Under the pieces are notes generated by a model. It saw only the letters and a program-made list of their open reading frames with translations. It made no database searches and had not been told where the DNA came from. From positions 1 through 64,000 of the forward strand of contig CAYJFK010000003.1 of assembly GCA_964369475.1 (NCBI GenBank): DNA of 64,000 nucleotides. The letters run 5' to 3'. The position numbers were made by a program, and so were the translations under genes. The stretch is from CAYJFK01 sp964369475 (GTDB lineage Bacteria; Bacillota; Clostridia; Oscillospirales; Feifaniaceae). Positions 17,106-24,751 of the stretch are shown piece after piece. The number at the start of each line of letters is the position of its first letter. Position 1 is the stretch's first letter.

Positions 17106-17231
17106 GCATAAAAATATGTATGTTTTATAGAAAGTATGTTCTATTTTTCTATTTCGTTCTCTTTAAAAGTAAAGTTGTATGTATAGTTGTCTATTTTAAA
17201 AATATGCATAAAATATAACCATAATGCAAAA

Positions 17232-17265
17232 GGCTGTAACCCATTTATAAAAAAGTGTTACAGCC
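17232..17265 (-). terminator. Terminator of the rsmD-coaD operon
   Basis: Nine-bp arms GGCTGTAAC and GTTACAGCC around a 16-base AT-rich loop, just after the stop of the coiled-coil protein. On the minus strand it is followed by TTTTG. A second stronger terminator lies about 130 bases further on; the 126 bases between them are AT-rich and hold a 22-codon ORF without a Shine-Dalgarno. Confidence 0.7.
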
Positions 17266-17271
17266 CCAATC

Positions 17272-17823
17272 TTACAGTTTTGCGCCTTTAAAGTTGTGTT
17301 GTGCTTGTTTAACGCTTGCAACGGCCTGCTCCATGTGGTCGGAAACATTGCTAAGTAGGCTCTCAACATAGTTGTTTGTGTCTGCCTTTAGCTCCTTTAC
17401 CCTTTGGTTTGTGTCGGCAAGAAGTTCGTTTGCCTGCTTGTTTGCAAGAGAGAGATGCTCGCTCGCCTGCTCGCCTGCCTGCTTGATAAGGTCGTTTGCC
17501 TGCTGTTTTGCCTCCATCATGGTCTGGCTTGCAAGACGTTTTGCCTCTGCCATTACCTCGTCTCTCGAGACGAGCGCCTTTGCCTTTTCTTCGGCATTTT
17601 TAAGCATTACCTCTGCCTCTCTCTTGGCTGTCGAGATAATCTCCTTGCGATCTGCCACTATCTGCTTTGCCTGATCAATTTCAGAGGGCAAACTCTTTCT
17701 AATCTCGCTAATAAGCTCGCCCGCTTCGACCGAATCTACAAGGCATTTTCCACCCGAGAGCGGCAAACGCACAGCCTCCTCGAACATTTCGGCAAGTCTT
17801 TCAAAAAGTTCATCTGTATTCAT
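17272..17823 (-). CDS. Coiled-coil protein downstream of coaD, function unknown
   Basis: A 183-residue soluble protein, almost entirely predicted helix, with Ala/Lys/Glu/Gln-rich heptads (AKREAEVMLKNAEEKAKAL, ANDLIKQAGEQASEHLSLA). Proteins like this follow coaD in many Clostridia and are sometimes labelled ATPase because of a vague resemblance to F0F1 subunit b or DivIVA; no nucleotide-binding motif is visible here. The ATG at 17823 overlaps the coaD stop by 4 bases and is preceded by GGAGAG. A scaffold or polar-tether role is possible but not supported directly. Confidence 0.8.
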   Translation of the reverse strand: MNTDELFERLAEMFEEAVRLPLSGGKCLVDSVEAGELISEIRKSLPSEIDQAKQIVADRKEIISTAKREAEVMLKNAEEKAKALVSRDEVMAEAKRLASQTMMEAKQQANDLIKQAGEQASEHLSLANKQANELLADTNQRVKELKADTNNYVESLLSNVSDHMEQAVASVKQAQHNFKGAKL

Positions 17824-18317
17824 ATCTTCCGCTCTCCTTTATAGTAAATTTTAGCAATTTTTTCCATTACGTTCTTTGGTACATAGTTAGATATATCCCC
17901 ACCATAAGATGCAAATTCACGCACTATGCTCGAGCTTATATAAGATAGCTCGGCCGAGGTCGGCAATAGCATTGTCTCTATTTTGCAGTGAGAGGACATT
18001 TTGTTAACATATGCCATTGTCATCTCGGCTTCAAAATCCATTAAGCTGCGCACGCCCTTGACGAGCACTGCATTGTTTTTTTCGAGTGCAAAGTCTATAA
18101 GCAGACCCGAATGTGCCGTAACCTGTACATTTTTAAGGTGCGATGTCGCCTCTTTTAAGAGCTCGATTCTCGTCTCGGCCGACACGTCGTAGACCTTTGC
18201 GCTGTTGTAGACAAGAAGTATTATTACCTCGTCGAATATCTCGGCGGCACGCTCGAATATATCGAGGTGGCCACAAGTAACCGGATTAAAACTGCCGGGG
18301 CAGACCGCTATTTTCAT
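17820..18317 (-). CDS. coaD: Phosphopantetheine adenylyltransferase CoaD
   Basis: Penultimate step of coenzyme A synthesis: 4'-phosphopantetheine plus ATP gives dephospho-CoA. It has the nucleotidyltransferase motif GSFNPVTCGH (8-17, equivalent to the T/HxGH site) and the C-terminal ISSSIVRE. 165 residues is normal. The usual GSFDPVTNGH reads N and C at two positions, a mild variation outside the catalytic His. ATG at 18317 overlaps the rsmD stop by 4 bases. Confidence 0.97.
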   Translation of the reverse strand: MKIAVCPGSFNPVTCGHLDIFERAAEIFDEVIILLVYNSAKVYDVSAETRIELLKEATSHLKNVQVTAHSGLLIDFALEKNNAVLVKGVRSLMDFEAEMTMAYVNKMSSHCKIETMLLPTSAELSYISSSIVREFASYGGDISNYVPKNVMEKIAKIYYKGERKI

Positions 18318-18868
18318 GCCTCGCCCTCCCCATGCCTGTATGTCGTAAGCCTCATAGTGCCGTATCTGACACTGCGTGCTATTTCAAGATCTCCGACAGA
18401 CTCGGGAAGTGCTTCTCGGTCGCCCGTTTCGCATATAATAACGCCGCCTGTAAATAAGAGCTTTCTCGCCGCAATTACCTTTAGCGCCTTGTCGCATAGC
18501 CCCTTACCGTATGGTGCATCTATTAAAATAACGTGAAATGTCTTGTCTGTGCTCTCTAAAAACGACTTATAATCTGTGTGGTGCAGTGCCGCTTGTTCAG
18601 CCATCTTACAGCGTTCTAAGTTGGATTTTACAACATCTATTGCCGCCTTGTTGTTGTCGACAAAATCGGCAAATTCCGCCCCTCTCGACAGCGCCTCTAT
18701 CCCAAGGCTTCCGCTCCCTGCAAAGAGGTCGAGCACTCTGCGCCCTTGCACTTCAAACTGAATAGAGCTAAAGAGCGCCTCTTTTACACGCTGAGTGGTA
18801 GGTCTTGTCGCCTCCCCATCGAGCGTTTTTAATTTTAGCCCCTTGGCAGAGCCCGTTATAACCTGCAT
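18314..18868 (-). CDS. rsmD: 16S rRNA (guanine966-N2)-methyltransferase RsmD
   Basis: Methylates G966 in small-subunit assembly. The N-terminus MQVITGSAKGLKLKT, the SAM loop DLFAGSGSLGIEALSRGA and the catalytic motif IDAPYGKG are visible. RsmD usually has DPPY here; DAPY is a small deviation. The ATG at 18868 has AAAGGAGGGC directly upstream and gives 184 residues; an in-frame ATG 105 bases further upstream would add residues that do not resemble the family and would include the promoter. Confidence 0.94.
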   Translation of the reverse strand: MQVITGSAKGLKLKTLDGEATRPTTQRVKEALFSSIQFEVQGRRVLDLFAGSGSLGIEALSRGAEFADFVDNNKAAIDVVKSNLERCKMAEQAALHHTDYKSFLESTDKTFHVILIDAPYGKGLCDKALKVIAARKLLFTGGVIICETGDREALPESVGDLEIARSVRYGTMRLTTYRHGEGEA

Positions 18869-18923
18869 AAAGCCCTCCTTTACCCCAAATCCATATATTG
18901 CGAAATTTGTAGGTATACTGTAT

Positions 18924-18969
18924 ATTTTATCATATCTTACAATTATGTCAATATCAAATTTTATGTCAA
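18924..18969 (-). promoter_or_regulatory. Tandem promoters for rsmD-coaD
   Basis: Two TTGACA boxes on the minus strand. The first (18969-18964) pairs with CATAAT (18947-18942) at 16 bases; the second (18951-18946) pairs with TAAAAT (18929-18924) at 16 bases. Both lie just upstream of the chosen rsmD start. Confidence 0.65.
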
Positions 18970-19026
18970 CCAAATGACATTCTTGTTTGCCACAAGCACC
19001 GTTCAGGCACTTTTTTTATAACTGTT

Positions 19027-20847
19027 CTACCCTCCAAAGTGATCCTTTACCGCTTTTGCGGCCGCTACATTCATGCCCTTTACCGCCGCAAGCTCCTCGA
19101 GTGTTGCATTTCTTATGCCATCCATAGACTTAAAATGGGCAAGAAGTGTAGCCGCCCTCGTCTCCCCTATTCCTTCTATCTCGGTAAGCGACGAGGTTAG
19201 CGTCTTTTTGCCACGAAGTTTTCTGTGGTAGGCTATTGCATATCTGTGAACTTCCTCTTGAATATTTGCAAGCAAAATAAACCCCGGATTGAGCGGCGAC
19301 GGTGTTATCTCCCCCTCCGCCCCAACAAGTCCCCTTGTCCTGTGCTTATCGTCCTTTACCATGCCGAAGGTCGGCAGATATATGCCAAGTTCGTGCATTA
19401 CTTCGGTTACGGCCGACAGGTGACCTTGTCCGCCGTCTATTAAAAATAGATCGGGCAGTACATCAAATCCGCTATCCCCTGCCTTGTAACGCTTGAACCG
19501 CCGCCATATCACCTCTCGCATAGACTCGTAGTCGTCTTGACCGTCGACAGTTTTAATCTTAAACCGCTTGTAGTCCTTCTTGGAGGGCCGTCCGTTTTCA
19601 AAGACAATAATGCCCCCTACAACTTCGCTACTGCCTGTGTTGGAAATGTCTATCGCCTCTATTCTAACAGGCATATCCTCCATGCCGCAGAGCTTTGCAA
19701 GCTCGGTTACACCTCTGCGCACACGCTCCTCCCTCGACGATGCTTTAAATAGCGCCTCTTTTGCATTGTTCATGGCAAGAATCATTGCCTTGCGTGCCTC
19801 GCCCCTTTGAGGTTGTCTTATATGGACACGCTTGCCTGCCCTGTTTGTAAGATAGTCTTCAAGCAGTGCCGTGTCGTAGGGCAGGTCAGAAAAGAGAATT
19901 TCCTTTGGAATGTCCTCTCGTAACAGATAGTGCTGTTTAACAAATGCCGCCATGCCATCTGCCAAGTTTTCAAACTCCTCTGCACCTACAACAAAGCTGT
20001 CAGACCCTGTCAGCTTGCCGCCCCTAATATACATAACCATAACGGAAGATCGTGCCGAGTCGCTTGAAAGCGCTATAACATCTCGGTCTACATCAGGAGC
20101 GGCTACGACCTTTTGCCGCTCGCCGAGCGAGGTAAGGGCTGCCCTTCTGTCTCGCAGTCTTGCCGCTTCTTCAAAGCGAAGCTCCTCTGCGGCACGTTCC
20201 ATGCTCTCCTCTAATTTGCTCATTACCTCTTTGTATTTTCCGTCTAAAAATTCCACCGCTTCGTGGATGATCTCTCTGTACTCCTCTTTGCTTATCTTGC
20301 CTGTGCAAAGTCCCATGCAGTTCTTTATAGAATAGTTTAGACATGGCCGCCCCTTTCCTATGTCCTCGGGGAACTTGCGTTTGCAAGAGGGCAGTTTAAA
20401 TGTCTTTTGCACGGTAGAAACAATTGTTCCCACACTGCCGCTGTACGGCCCGAAATATCTCGATTTATCTGTCTCCCTTTTTCTCGAAAAGAGAATACGA
20501 GGATAGTCCTCCCCAAGTGTTACCTTAACATAGGGATAGTTTTTGTCGTCCTTTAGCAGTATGTTATAATGCGGCATGTAGTGCTTTATCTGACTGCACT
20601 CCAAAACAAGTGCTTCCATTTCGGTAGAGCACACATAGTAGTCGAAAGAGGCTACATTGTGAACCATTCGGCGCACCTTTATATAGTGATTGTCTACCCC
20701 TGTAAAGTAGGAGGTAACACGATTTTTTAAAATTTTAGCTTTGCCGACATATATAATCTTACCGTCGGCATTTTTCATAAGATAGACGCCCGGTAGTTCG
20801 GGCAGTGCCTTTGCCGCTTCGAGTAGTTTTGGTATTAGTTCGTTCAA
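19027..20847 (-). CDS. uvrC: Excinuclease ABC subunit C
   Basis: Makes both incisions in nucleotide excision repair with UvrA/UvrB. The GIY-YIG nuclease is at the N-terminus (PGVYLMKNADGKIIYVGKAK, about 19-38), a UVR domain lies around 205-240, the RNase H-like second nuclease contains DISNTGSSEVVGG and DLFLIDGGQGHLSA, and a helix-hairpin-helix ends the protein (EIEGIGETRAATLLAHF). 606 residues is normal. The start is TTG at 20847 with AAAGGAG eight bases upstream. Its promoter is covered by a palindrome. Confidence 0.97.
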   Translation of the reverse strand: MNELIPKLLEAAKALPELPGVYLMKNADGKIIYVGKAKILKNRVTSYFTGVDNHYIKVRRMVHNVASFDYYVCSTEMEALVLECSQIKHYMPHYNILLKDDKNYPYVKVTLGEDYPRILFSRKRETDKSRYFGPYSGSVGTIVSTVQKTFKLPSCKRKFPEDIGKGRPCLNYSIKNCMGLCTGKISKEEYREIIHEAVEFLDGKYKEVMSKLEESMERAAEELRFEEAARLRDRRAALTSLGERQKVVAAPDVDRDVIALSSDSARSSVMVMYIRGGKLTGSDSFVVGAEEFENLADGMAAFVKQHYLLREDIPKEILFSDLPYDTALLEDYLTNRAGKRVHIRQPQRGEARKAMILAMNNAKEALFKASSREERVRRGVTELAKLCGMEDMPVRIEAIDISNTGSSEVVGGIIVFENGRPSKKDYKRFKIKTVDGQDDYESMREVIWRRFKRYKAGDSGFDVLPDLFLIDGGQGHLSAVTEVMHELGIYLPTFGMVKDDKHRTRGLVGAEGEITPSPLNPGFILLANIQEEVHRYAIAYHRKLRGKKTLTSSLTEIEGIGETRAATLLAHFKSMDGIRNATLEELAAVKGMNVAAAKAVKDHFGG

Positions 20848-20868
20848 CTGTCCTTCTCCTTTGGGTTT

Positions 20869-20905
20869 ATATTAGTATTATATACTAATATACTTGTTTT
20901 TACAA
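20869..20905 (-). promoter_or_regulatory. uvrC promoter with palindrome over the -10 box
   Basis: Minus-strand TTGTAA (20905-20900), 17-base spacer, TATAAT (20882-20877). The -10 box is at the centre of a perfect inverted repeat, 20869-20891 (arms ATATTAGTAT and ATACTAATAT around TAT). This geometry suggests a repressor operator. It does not resemble the GAAC-N4-GTTC type LexA box. Confidence 0.6.
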
Positions 20906-20956
20906 ATAAAAAAGAGGGCTGTTTATTTGGGCACCACTCGTCAATCCTCTCTGAAA

Positions 20957-20999
20957 AACCAAGCTGATACTTCATCCTCGGCGAAGCATCAGCTTGGTT
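20957..20999 (-). terminator. Terminator after the LytTR-DUF3021 operon
   Basis: A 12-bp perfect stem (AACCAAGCTGAT with ATCAGCTTGGTT) that extends to about 17 bp with one G-U pair, followed on the minus strand by TTTTTC. It lies between the DUF3021 stop and uvrC. Its arm sequence recurs in a hairpin at 49876-49909. Confidence 0.8.
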
Positions 21000-21024
21000 C
21001 TTGCATAGTGTATATTCACAATTG

Positions 21025-21492
21025 TTAGCTTATTTTTATCTTCTCATTTATGGCCTTTATATCATTTCGGGTTTTTAAATACACAGCAAACCATATAAAA
21101 AAGAAAATTGCAATAAATATAGCAACGAACAAGAAAAGGCTTATAAATGATATATCAATCCAACGAAGAAGCAGTGCAATGGGGGTCATTGTGACTATAT
21201 ATGCCGTAAAAACAACTACTGTTTGCTTTGCATAGCTCCATTCTTCCACCTCCCAAACAACAGAAAATCCTGCAAATACAAATCCTATTACCCCCCACAA
21301 AACAGCTTGAATGATAACTGCATTAATTTCGCTTCCAAATAGCGCAATTAGTTCGGGGCTAACAGCTCCATAGTAACCTCCCGCATACACTACCGAAAAA
21401 ACAATGCTTAACAAATAGCCGATTGCTACTCCCAAAGGAAATCCAAGCAGTGCTCTTTTAAGAAAATTACTTTTCATGTTATTTACCTCCAA
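21025..21492 (-). CDS. DUF3021 family membrane protein
   Basis: A 155-residue protein with four hydrophobic segments and short polar loops (GFPLGVAIGYLLSIVF, AVLWGVIGFVFAGF, TVVVFTAYIVTMTPIALLL, FISLFLFVAIFIAIFFFIWF). The pattern matches DUF3021, a family that nearly always sits beside a LytTR regulator gene, and may act as its membrane partner or anti-regulator; this is an association, not a proven function. Its start overlaps the end of the LytTR gene by 14 bases; the internal ATG of MKSNFLKRALL may be the real start, with almost no overlap. Confidence 0.85.
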   Translation of the reverse strand: MEVNNMKSNFLKRALLGFPLGVAIGYLLSIVFSVVYAGGYYGAVSPELIALFGSEINAVIIQAVLWGVIGFVFAGFSVVWEVEEWSYAKQTVVVFTAYIVTMTPIALLLRWIDISFISLFLFVAIFIAIFFFIWFAVYLKTRNDIKAINEKIKIS

Positions 21493-21928
21493 TCCCTAAA
21501 GCTCTTTTTATTTGAGTGACATATCGCCTCGAAACATAGGAGACATCTTTGTTGTTTAGTCTAATGCAAATCGTACCTGTAATACTTAAATCAAATTCCA
21601 CAACTTTTTTCAAATTCACAATTTCCGTATTGGAAATTCGTATAAATTGGCTTTGATTTACTCGCTCAAGCACTTCATACAGTGGTATTTTTAATAGATA
21701 CTCTGTTTCGCTCGTTCTTGCAAAAACTTTTTTATTTGCCGAGTAAACTCGCACAATGGCATTATGGTCAAGCACTTTGGCAATATCGTTTAAAAAACCT
21801 ACTATTATTTTCGGCTTTTCTTCCGACAATTTTTCTATTAAAGCTTGAACAGTATCATCCATTACCGAAGCCTTTATCAGAACTTCAATCTCTTTTTGGT
21901 TACTATCTAATTCTACATTTATCTTCAC
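21479..21928 (-). CDS. LytTR-type DNA-binding regulator
   Basis: A 149-residue protein whose C-terminal half (about 60-145) is a LytTR domain: ANKKVFARTSETEYLLKIPL, QFIRISNTEIVNLKKV and the closing VSRRYVTQIKRAL. No receiver domain is present, so it is a stand-alone regulator of the kind paired with DUF3021. The start is GTG at 21928 with a rather distant GGAG. A hairpin-plus-T-run at 21967-21992 lies just upstream and may attenuate the operon. Likely targets are its own operon or envelope genes, unknown here. Confidence 0.9.
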   Translation of the reverse strand: MKINVELDSNQKEIEVLIKASVMDDTVQALIEKLSEEKPKIIVGFLNDIAKVLDHNAIVRVYSANKKVFARTSETEYLLKIPLYEVLERVNQSQFIRISNTEIVNLKKVVEFDLSITGTICIRLNNKDVSYVSRRYVTQIKRALGIGGK

Positions 21929-21966
21929 TGATTCCAGTCACTCCTTTCTAAGTTTAATTATAGTAA

Positions 21967-21992
21967 AAACGAGATGAAAAATCATCTCGTTT
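21967..21992 (-). terminator. Terminator or attenuator hairpin before the LytTR gene
   Basis: Perfect 11-bp stem (AAACGAGATGA / TCATCTCGTTT, 4-base loop) followed on the minus strand by TTTACTATAAT. It ends only about 40 bases before the GTG start. Since two other hairpins already lie between HPr and this point, attenuation of the LytTR operon is possible. Confidence 0.6.
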
Positions 21993-22151
21993 CTGATAGG
22001 TGGTTGATATTGAATGATGTGCGGTTGCAGTGTAATGCAACCTGCTTTCACGTAGTTATGATAGCAACTAATATTAAACCATAATAGATCAAATGCTAAA
22101 AGTCGGTTTTTTCGAGAATAGCACTTGCAGGTCGCTTTTGCAGTGACTGAC
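21993..22151. other. Structured non-coding stretch upstream of the LytTR operon
   Basis: No convincing ORF. It holds a 7-bp hairpin GGTTGCA/TGCAACC, and on the minus strand a weak TTAGCA-17-TAATAT promoter that could start a leader of about 130 bases running into the 21967-21992 hairpin. Confidence 0.4.
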
Positions 22152-22190
22152 TATAAAAAAACGGATAGCATGATGCTCTCCGTTTAATAT
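22152..22190 (-). terminator. Terminator hairpin, repeat copy A
   Basis: Stem around ACGGATAGCAT / ATGCTCTCCGT with one T-C mismatch, followed on the minus strand by seven T. A 38-base stretch here is nearly identical to one at 56223-56260, including the flanking TATAAAAA and TAATA. It lies downstream of HPr. Confidence 0.7.
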
Positions 22191-22288
22191 CATATTTAAA
22201 TGATCTTCGCATAGTTTCTTCGCAAAAACCCACTTACTACGCACATTTGTTGCCAACATTCAGTTTGCAGAGTTGCAACAACCCTAAA

Positions 22289-22319
22289 TCCCTCCCTATT
22301 TAATAAAAAAAGGGAGGGA
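22289..22319. repeat. Inverted repeat just after the HPr gene
   Basis: Nine-bp arms TCCCTCCCT and AGGGAGGGA around a 13-base A/T loop, 33 bases past the HPr stop. Only ATTTAG follows on the minus strand, so it is a weak terminator or an mRNA 3'-stabilising hairpin. Between it and 22190 a 7-bp repeat TTGTTGC/GCAACAA is also present. Confidence 0.5.
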
Positions 22320-22351
22320 AATATTTGTCGTTTCTCTTTAGACTTCTTTAA

Positions 22352-22615
22352 CTACTCGCTAAAGTCGTCGTTAATAAGAGCAACAAGACTTGCAACTGCT
22401 TGCTCTTGGTCTTCACCCTGTGCGCTTATTATGATGGTGTCCCCACCCGATACGCCGAGTGATAGCACGCCGAGAAGGCTCTTTGCGTTTACTCGTCTAT
22501 CGTCCTTCTGTACCCAAACAGACGACTTGTAGTCGTTGGCTTTTTGGATAAAATATGTTGCAGGGCGTGCATGTAGTCCTACGTCGTTTTTTAAAACGGC
22601 TTTTTGCTCTGTCAT
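22352..22615 (-). CDS. HPr-family phosphocarrier protein
   Basis: An 87-residue protein with the active-site motif LHARPA (His at about 15) for PEP-dependent phosphorylation and NAKSLLGVLSLG, which contains the regulatory Ser equivalent to Ser46. It could be PtsH proper; no enzyme I or PTS permease is nearby. The ATG at 22615 is preceded by AGGGGGAGAATT; the longer frame would start inside the 5' UTR. It has its own strong promoter, so it is not simply the end of the polysaccharide operon. Confidence 0.94.
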   Translation of the reverse strand: MTEQKAVLKNDVGLHARPATYFIQKANDYKSSVWVQKDDRRVNAKSLLGVLSLGVSGGDTIIISAQGEDQEQAVASLVALINDDFSE

Positions 22616-22630
22616 AATTCTCCCCCTATT

Positions 22631-22681
22631 AGGCAAGATTGCCTATTGTATCTATTATATATCAAATATCGAAAACGTCAA
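22631..22681 (-). promoter_or_regulatory. HPr promoter with a palindrome in the 5' UTR
   Basis: Minus-strand TTGACG (22681-22676), 16-base spacer, TATAAT (22659-22654). A 14-base near-palindrome AGGCAA-GA-TTGCCT (22631-22644) follows in the leader, close to the transcription start, and could be an operator. Confidence 0.7.
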
Positions 22682-22729
22682 CTAAAAGAATGAAAAATAG
22701 GCATAATTCACAAATAATTTAGTCAATTA

Positions 22730-23224
22730 TCAATTTAATACCTTCGACATGACGAAAATTCCGCTCGTATCGAGCTTTTCTGCCGTCACTTTTACCGAAC
22801 CGCCCGGCGATGCTATGCGACTGCCGCCAAGCATTATGCCTTCAGGGGTAGAGCTACCGACCCCTTCGCATGTTATATAAATGGTAAAGTTCTCGGGATC
22901 TTCCGCAAGTGTAATGCTACCGTCTGCCATTACAACCTGTCTCATATAGGGTGTTGTTTCGATTTTGGTTATTGTGCCCAAGGGTTGTCCGTTTTCGCCG
23001 TCGTAGAGTATCTCGCCCTCGTCTATTGCAAGGTATGCCATAATGCGGACAGGCTCTACTTTTATTTGAAATTCTATACCGACTTCGCCTGCCCCCGATG
23101 TAACGCTGTCTACAATGTCGAGCCGCCAAAAGAGCGCCGCACCTGCCGCTACCGCAAAGAGCAGTATTATTAAATCGAGTATATTAAAAATGCCAAAGAG
23201 CTTTGTTTTTTTTCTCTCGGTCAT
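22730..23224 (-). CDS. DUF4330 family membrane-anchored protein (second copy)
   Basis: A 164-residue protein: short basic N-terminus, one helix beginning FNILDLIILLFAVAAGAALFW, then a beta-rich extracytoplasmic domain. The order ILDLIILL followed by VRIMAYLAIDEGEILYD and GTITKIETTPY matches DUF4330. The start is ATG at 23224 behind GAGGAGGTG, overlapping the first copy by 4 bases. Its sequence is clearly related to the neighbouring upstream protein, so the pair arose by duplication. These proteins accompany glycosyltransferases and O-antigen-ligase-like proteins in Clostridia; their role is unknown. Confidence 0.85.
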   Translation of the reverse strand: MTERKKTKLFGIFNILDLIILLFAVAAGAALFWRLDIVDSVTSGAGEVGIEFQIKVEPVRIMAYLAIDEGEILYDGENGQPLGTITKIETTPYMRQVVMADGSITLAEDPENFTIYITCEGVGSSTPEGIMLGGSRIASPGGSVKVTAEKLDTSGIFVMSKVLN

Positions 23225-23718
23225 GACGACACCTCCTCGTAAGAAACGCCTATGCAAAAGCTTCTGCCCGATATTCCGTATGTCTGCACAAAGACCTCTG
23301 TGCCGACACCAAGTGTAAAGGAGCCTATCGCAACTCTGCCCGAATCTACATTCCCGTTTGCTTTACAGGTCAAAATAACCTTGTACTTGCCCGGCACATC
23401 GACCTCCAAAACCTCGCCTGTGTCTGGATTTGTTGTAATTGCCGTCATGGGGGAGACCTTAACGCTCGTTATCTCGCCAAGTTCTGTCTTTCTAACGCCG
23501 TCTTTAACAATATCTCCTACACGTGCAGAGTCTTTGTACTCCTCGCCGACATATGTCAGCTCGAGCTGATAAGAGACCTCAACAGGCTGTCCTGCCACAT
23601 CTGTTCGCTCAAGGCCTCCGGCAAGGACAAGCACTATGCCAAGTGCGGCAACTATTACCGCTATTACAAACACATCAAATAGGTTAAATCTTGCCTTTGT
23701 CTTTCTTCTATTCACCAT
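23221..23718 (-). CDS. DUF4330 family membrane-anchored protein (first copy)
   Basis: A 165-residue relative of the next gene: basic MVNRRKTKARF, helix FDVFVIAVIVAALGIVLVLAGG and a domain with VSYQLELTYVGEEYKDSARVGDIV and TELGEITSVKVSP. The ATG at 23718 overlaps the glycosyltransferase stop by 11 bases, so it is translated by coupling or reinitiation; its own Shine-Dalgarno (AGAGAG) is weak. Likely part of surface polymer assembly judging by the operon, but this is inference. Confidence 0.85.
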   Translation of the reverse strand: MVNRRKTKARFNLFDVFVIAVIVAALGIVLVLAGGLERTDVAGQPVEVSYQLELTYVGEEYKDSARVGDIVKDGVRKTELGEITSVKVSPMTAITTNPDTGEVLEVDVPGKYKVILTCKANGNVDSGRVAIGSFTLGVGTEVFVQTYGISGRSFCIGVSYEEVSS

Positions 23719-24751
23719 GCACCAACTCTCTGTAAACATTTTCTATGCCCTCGGCATACTTAGTTAGGGTAAATCCCTCGTTGTATAGTTCAAAACCGGC
23801 CTCGCCCATCTCTGCTCTTTTTTGCTTGTCAAGGCATAGGTCTACTAAATTTCTTGCAATATCTTGGCTGTCATGCTTAGTAAATACCGCCGTTTTACCT
23901 GTTGCAACCTCGGGTATTCCTCCGACCGCCGTCAAAAGGCATGGAAGCTTTGCAGACATTGCCTCCACAAGTGTTAGGGGCAAATTCTCGCTTAGTGACA
24001 CAAGGGCAAATATGTCTGCCGCCCTGTATGCATCTGTTACATCGCCCTTTTGACCTGCAAATATCACGCAGTCTGTGGCGAGAGCTTTGAGTTCTCCTTC
24101 GAGAGAGCCGCCGCCTACAAGAAGAAGTTTAAAGCCCTCCACTTGCTCTGCCACAAGCTTTGCCGCCTTTATAAGCTCTCTGTGGTTCTTGACCTCCTCG
24201 AGCCGTGCAACGCATGTAGCTACTATATCCCTCTCTTTTAATCCGAATACTTTCCGCGCCTCGCCTTTATCCATTTCGGGCACTCCTTTGCAGCCATTCA
24301 AAACGACACGAACCTTTTTAGAGGACATGCCGCCCGATATAAGCTCCTTTGCCGCCTCGTTTGATACGGCAATTACAATATCCGTAACAGCACCGTTGAC
24401 CGCCGCCATGCGCCGTCCGCCGAGTGTGTGCTTTGTATATACCGTTTTTATCCCAAGCATCTTTGCGGCAATTCGCCCTGTAAGACAGCCGTGAGTATGC
24501 ACAATGTCAGGCGATATGCTCTTTATAAGCTTGATATATTTTCCAATATCGCTCAGCGCAAATGAGCTGTCGCCCTTTATGTCAGGCTCAATTACCGAGC
24601 CGCCTATATCGTTTATACGACGAGCCATAAGACCGCCTTTCGGGAGTGCTGTTATGCAGTCTATATCACTGCTTTTTGCAAGGATATAGTTTTCTATGCA
24701 GACACCGGCACCTCCTATATTTGTGTCGGTCAAAAGTTGCAGTACCCTCAT
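23708..24751 (-). CDS. GT4-family glycosyltransferase
   Basis: A 347-residue GT-B enzyme that should transfer a sugar from an NDP-sugar to a growing glycan. N-terminal TDTNIGGAGVCIENYIL is the acceptor-side start of the fold, VHTHGCLTGRIAA is mid-domain, and the C-terminal SLSENLPLTLVEAMSAKLP holds the E-x7-E donor-binding motif of GT4. Substrate cannot be read from sequence. The start overlaps the upstream ligase gene by 4 bases, so the two work in one operon for surface polysaccharide or wall polymer synthesis. Confidence 0.92.
   Translation of the reverse strand: MRVLQLLTDTNIGGAGVCIENYILAKSSDIDCITALPKGGLMARRINDIGGSVIEPDIKGDSSFALSDIGKYIKLIKSISPDIVHTHGCLTGRIAAKMLGIKTVYTKHTLGGRRMAAVNGAVTDIVIAVSNEAAKELISGGMSSKKVRVVLNGCKGVPEMDKGEARKVFGLKERDIVATCVARLEEVKNHRELIKAAKLVAEQVEGFKLLLVGGGSLEGELKALATDCVIFAGQKGDVTDAYRAADIFALVSLSENLPLTLVEAMSAKLPCLLTAVGGIPEVATGKTAVFTKHDSQDIARNLVDLCLDKQKRAEMGEAGFELYNEGFTLTKYAEGIENVYRELVHGE

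Noticed and set aside
18970..19026. Terminator after uvrC
   Set aside because: The GTGCC...GGTGC segment near the run of A/T is not self-complementary; no stable hairpin is formed.
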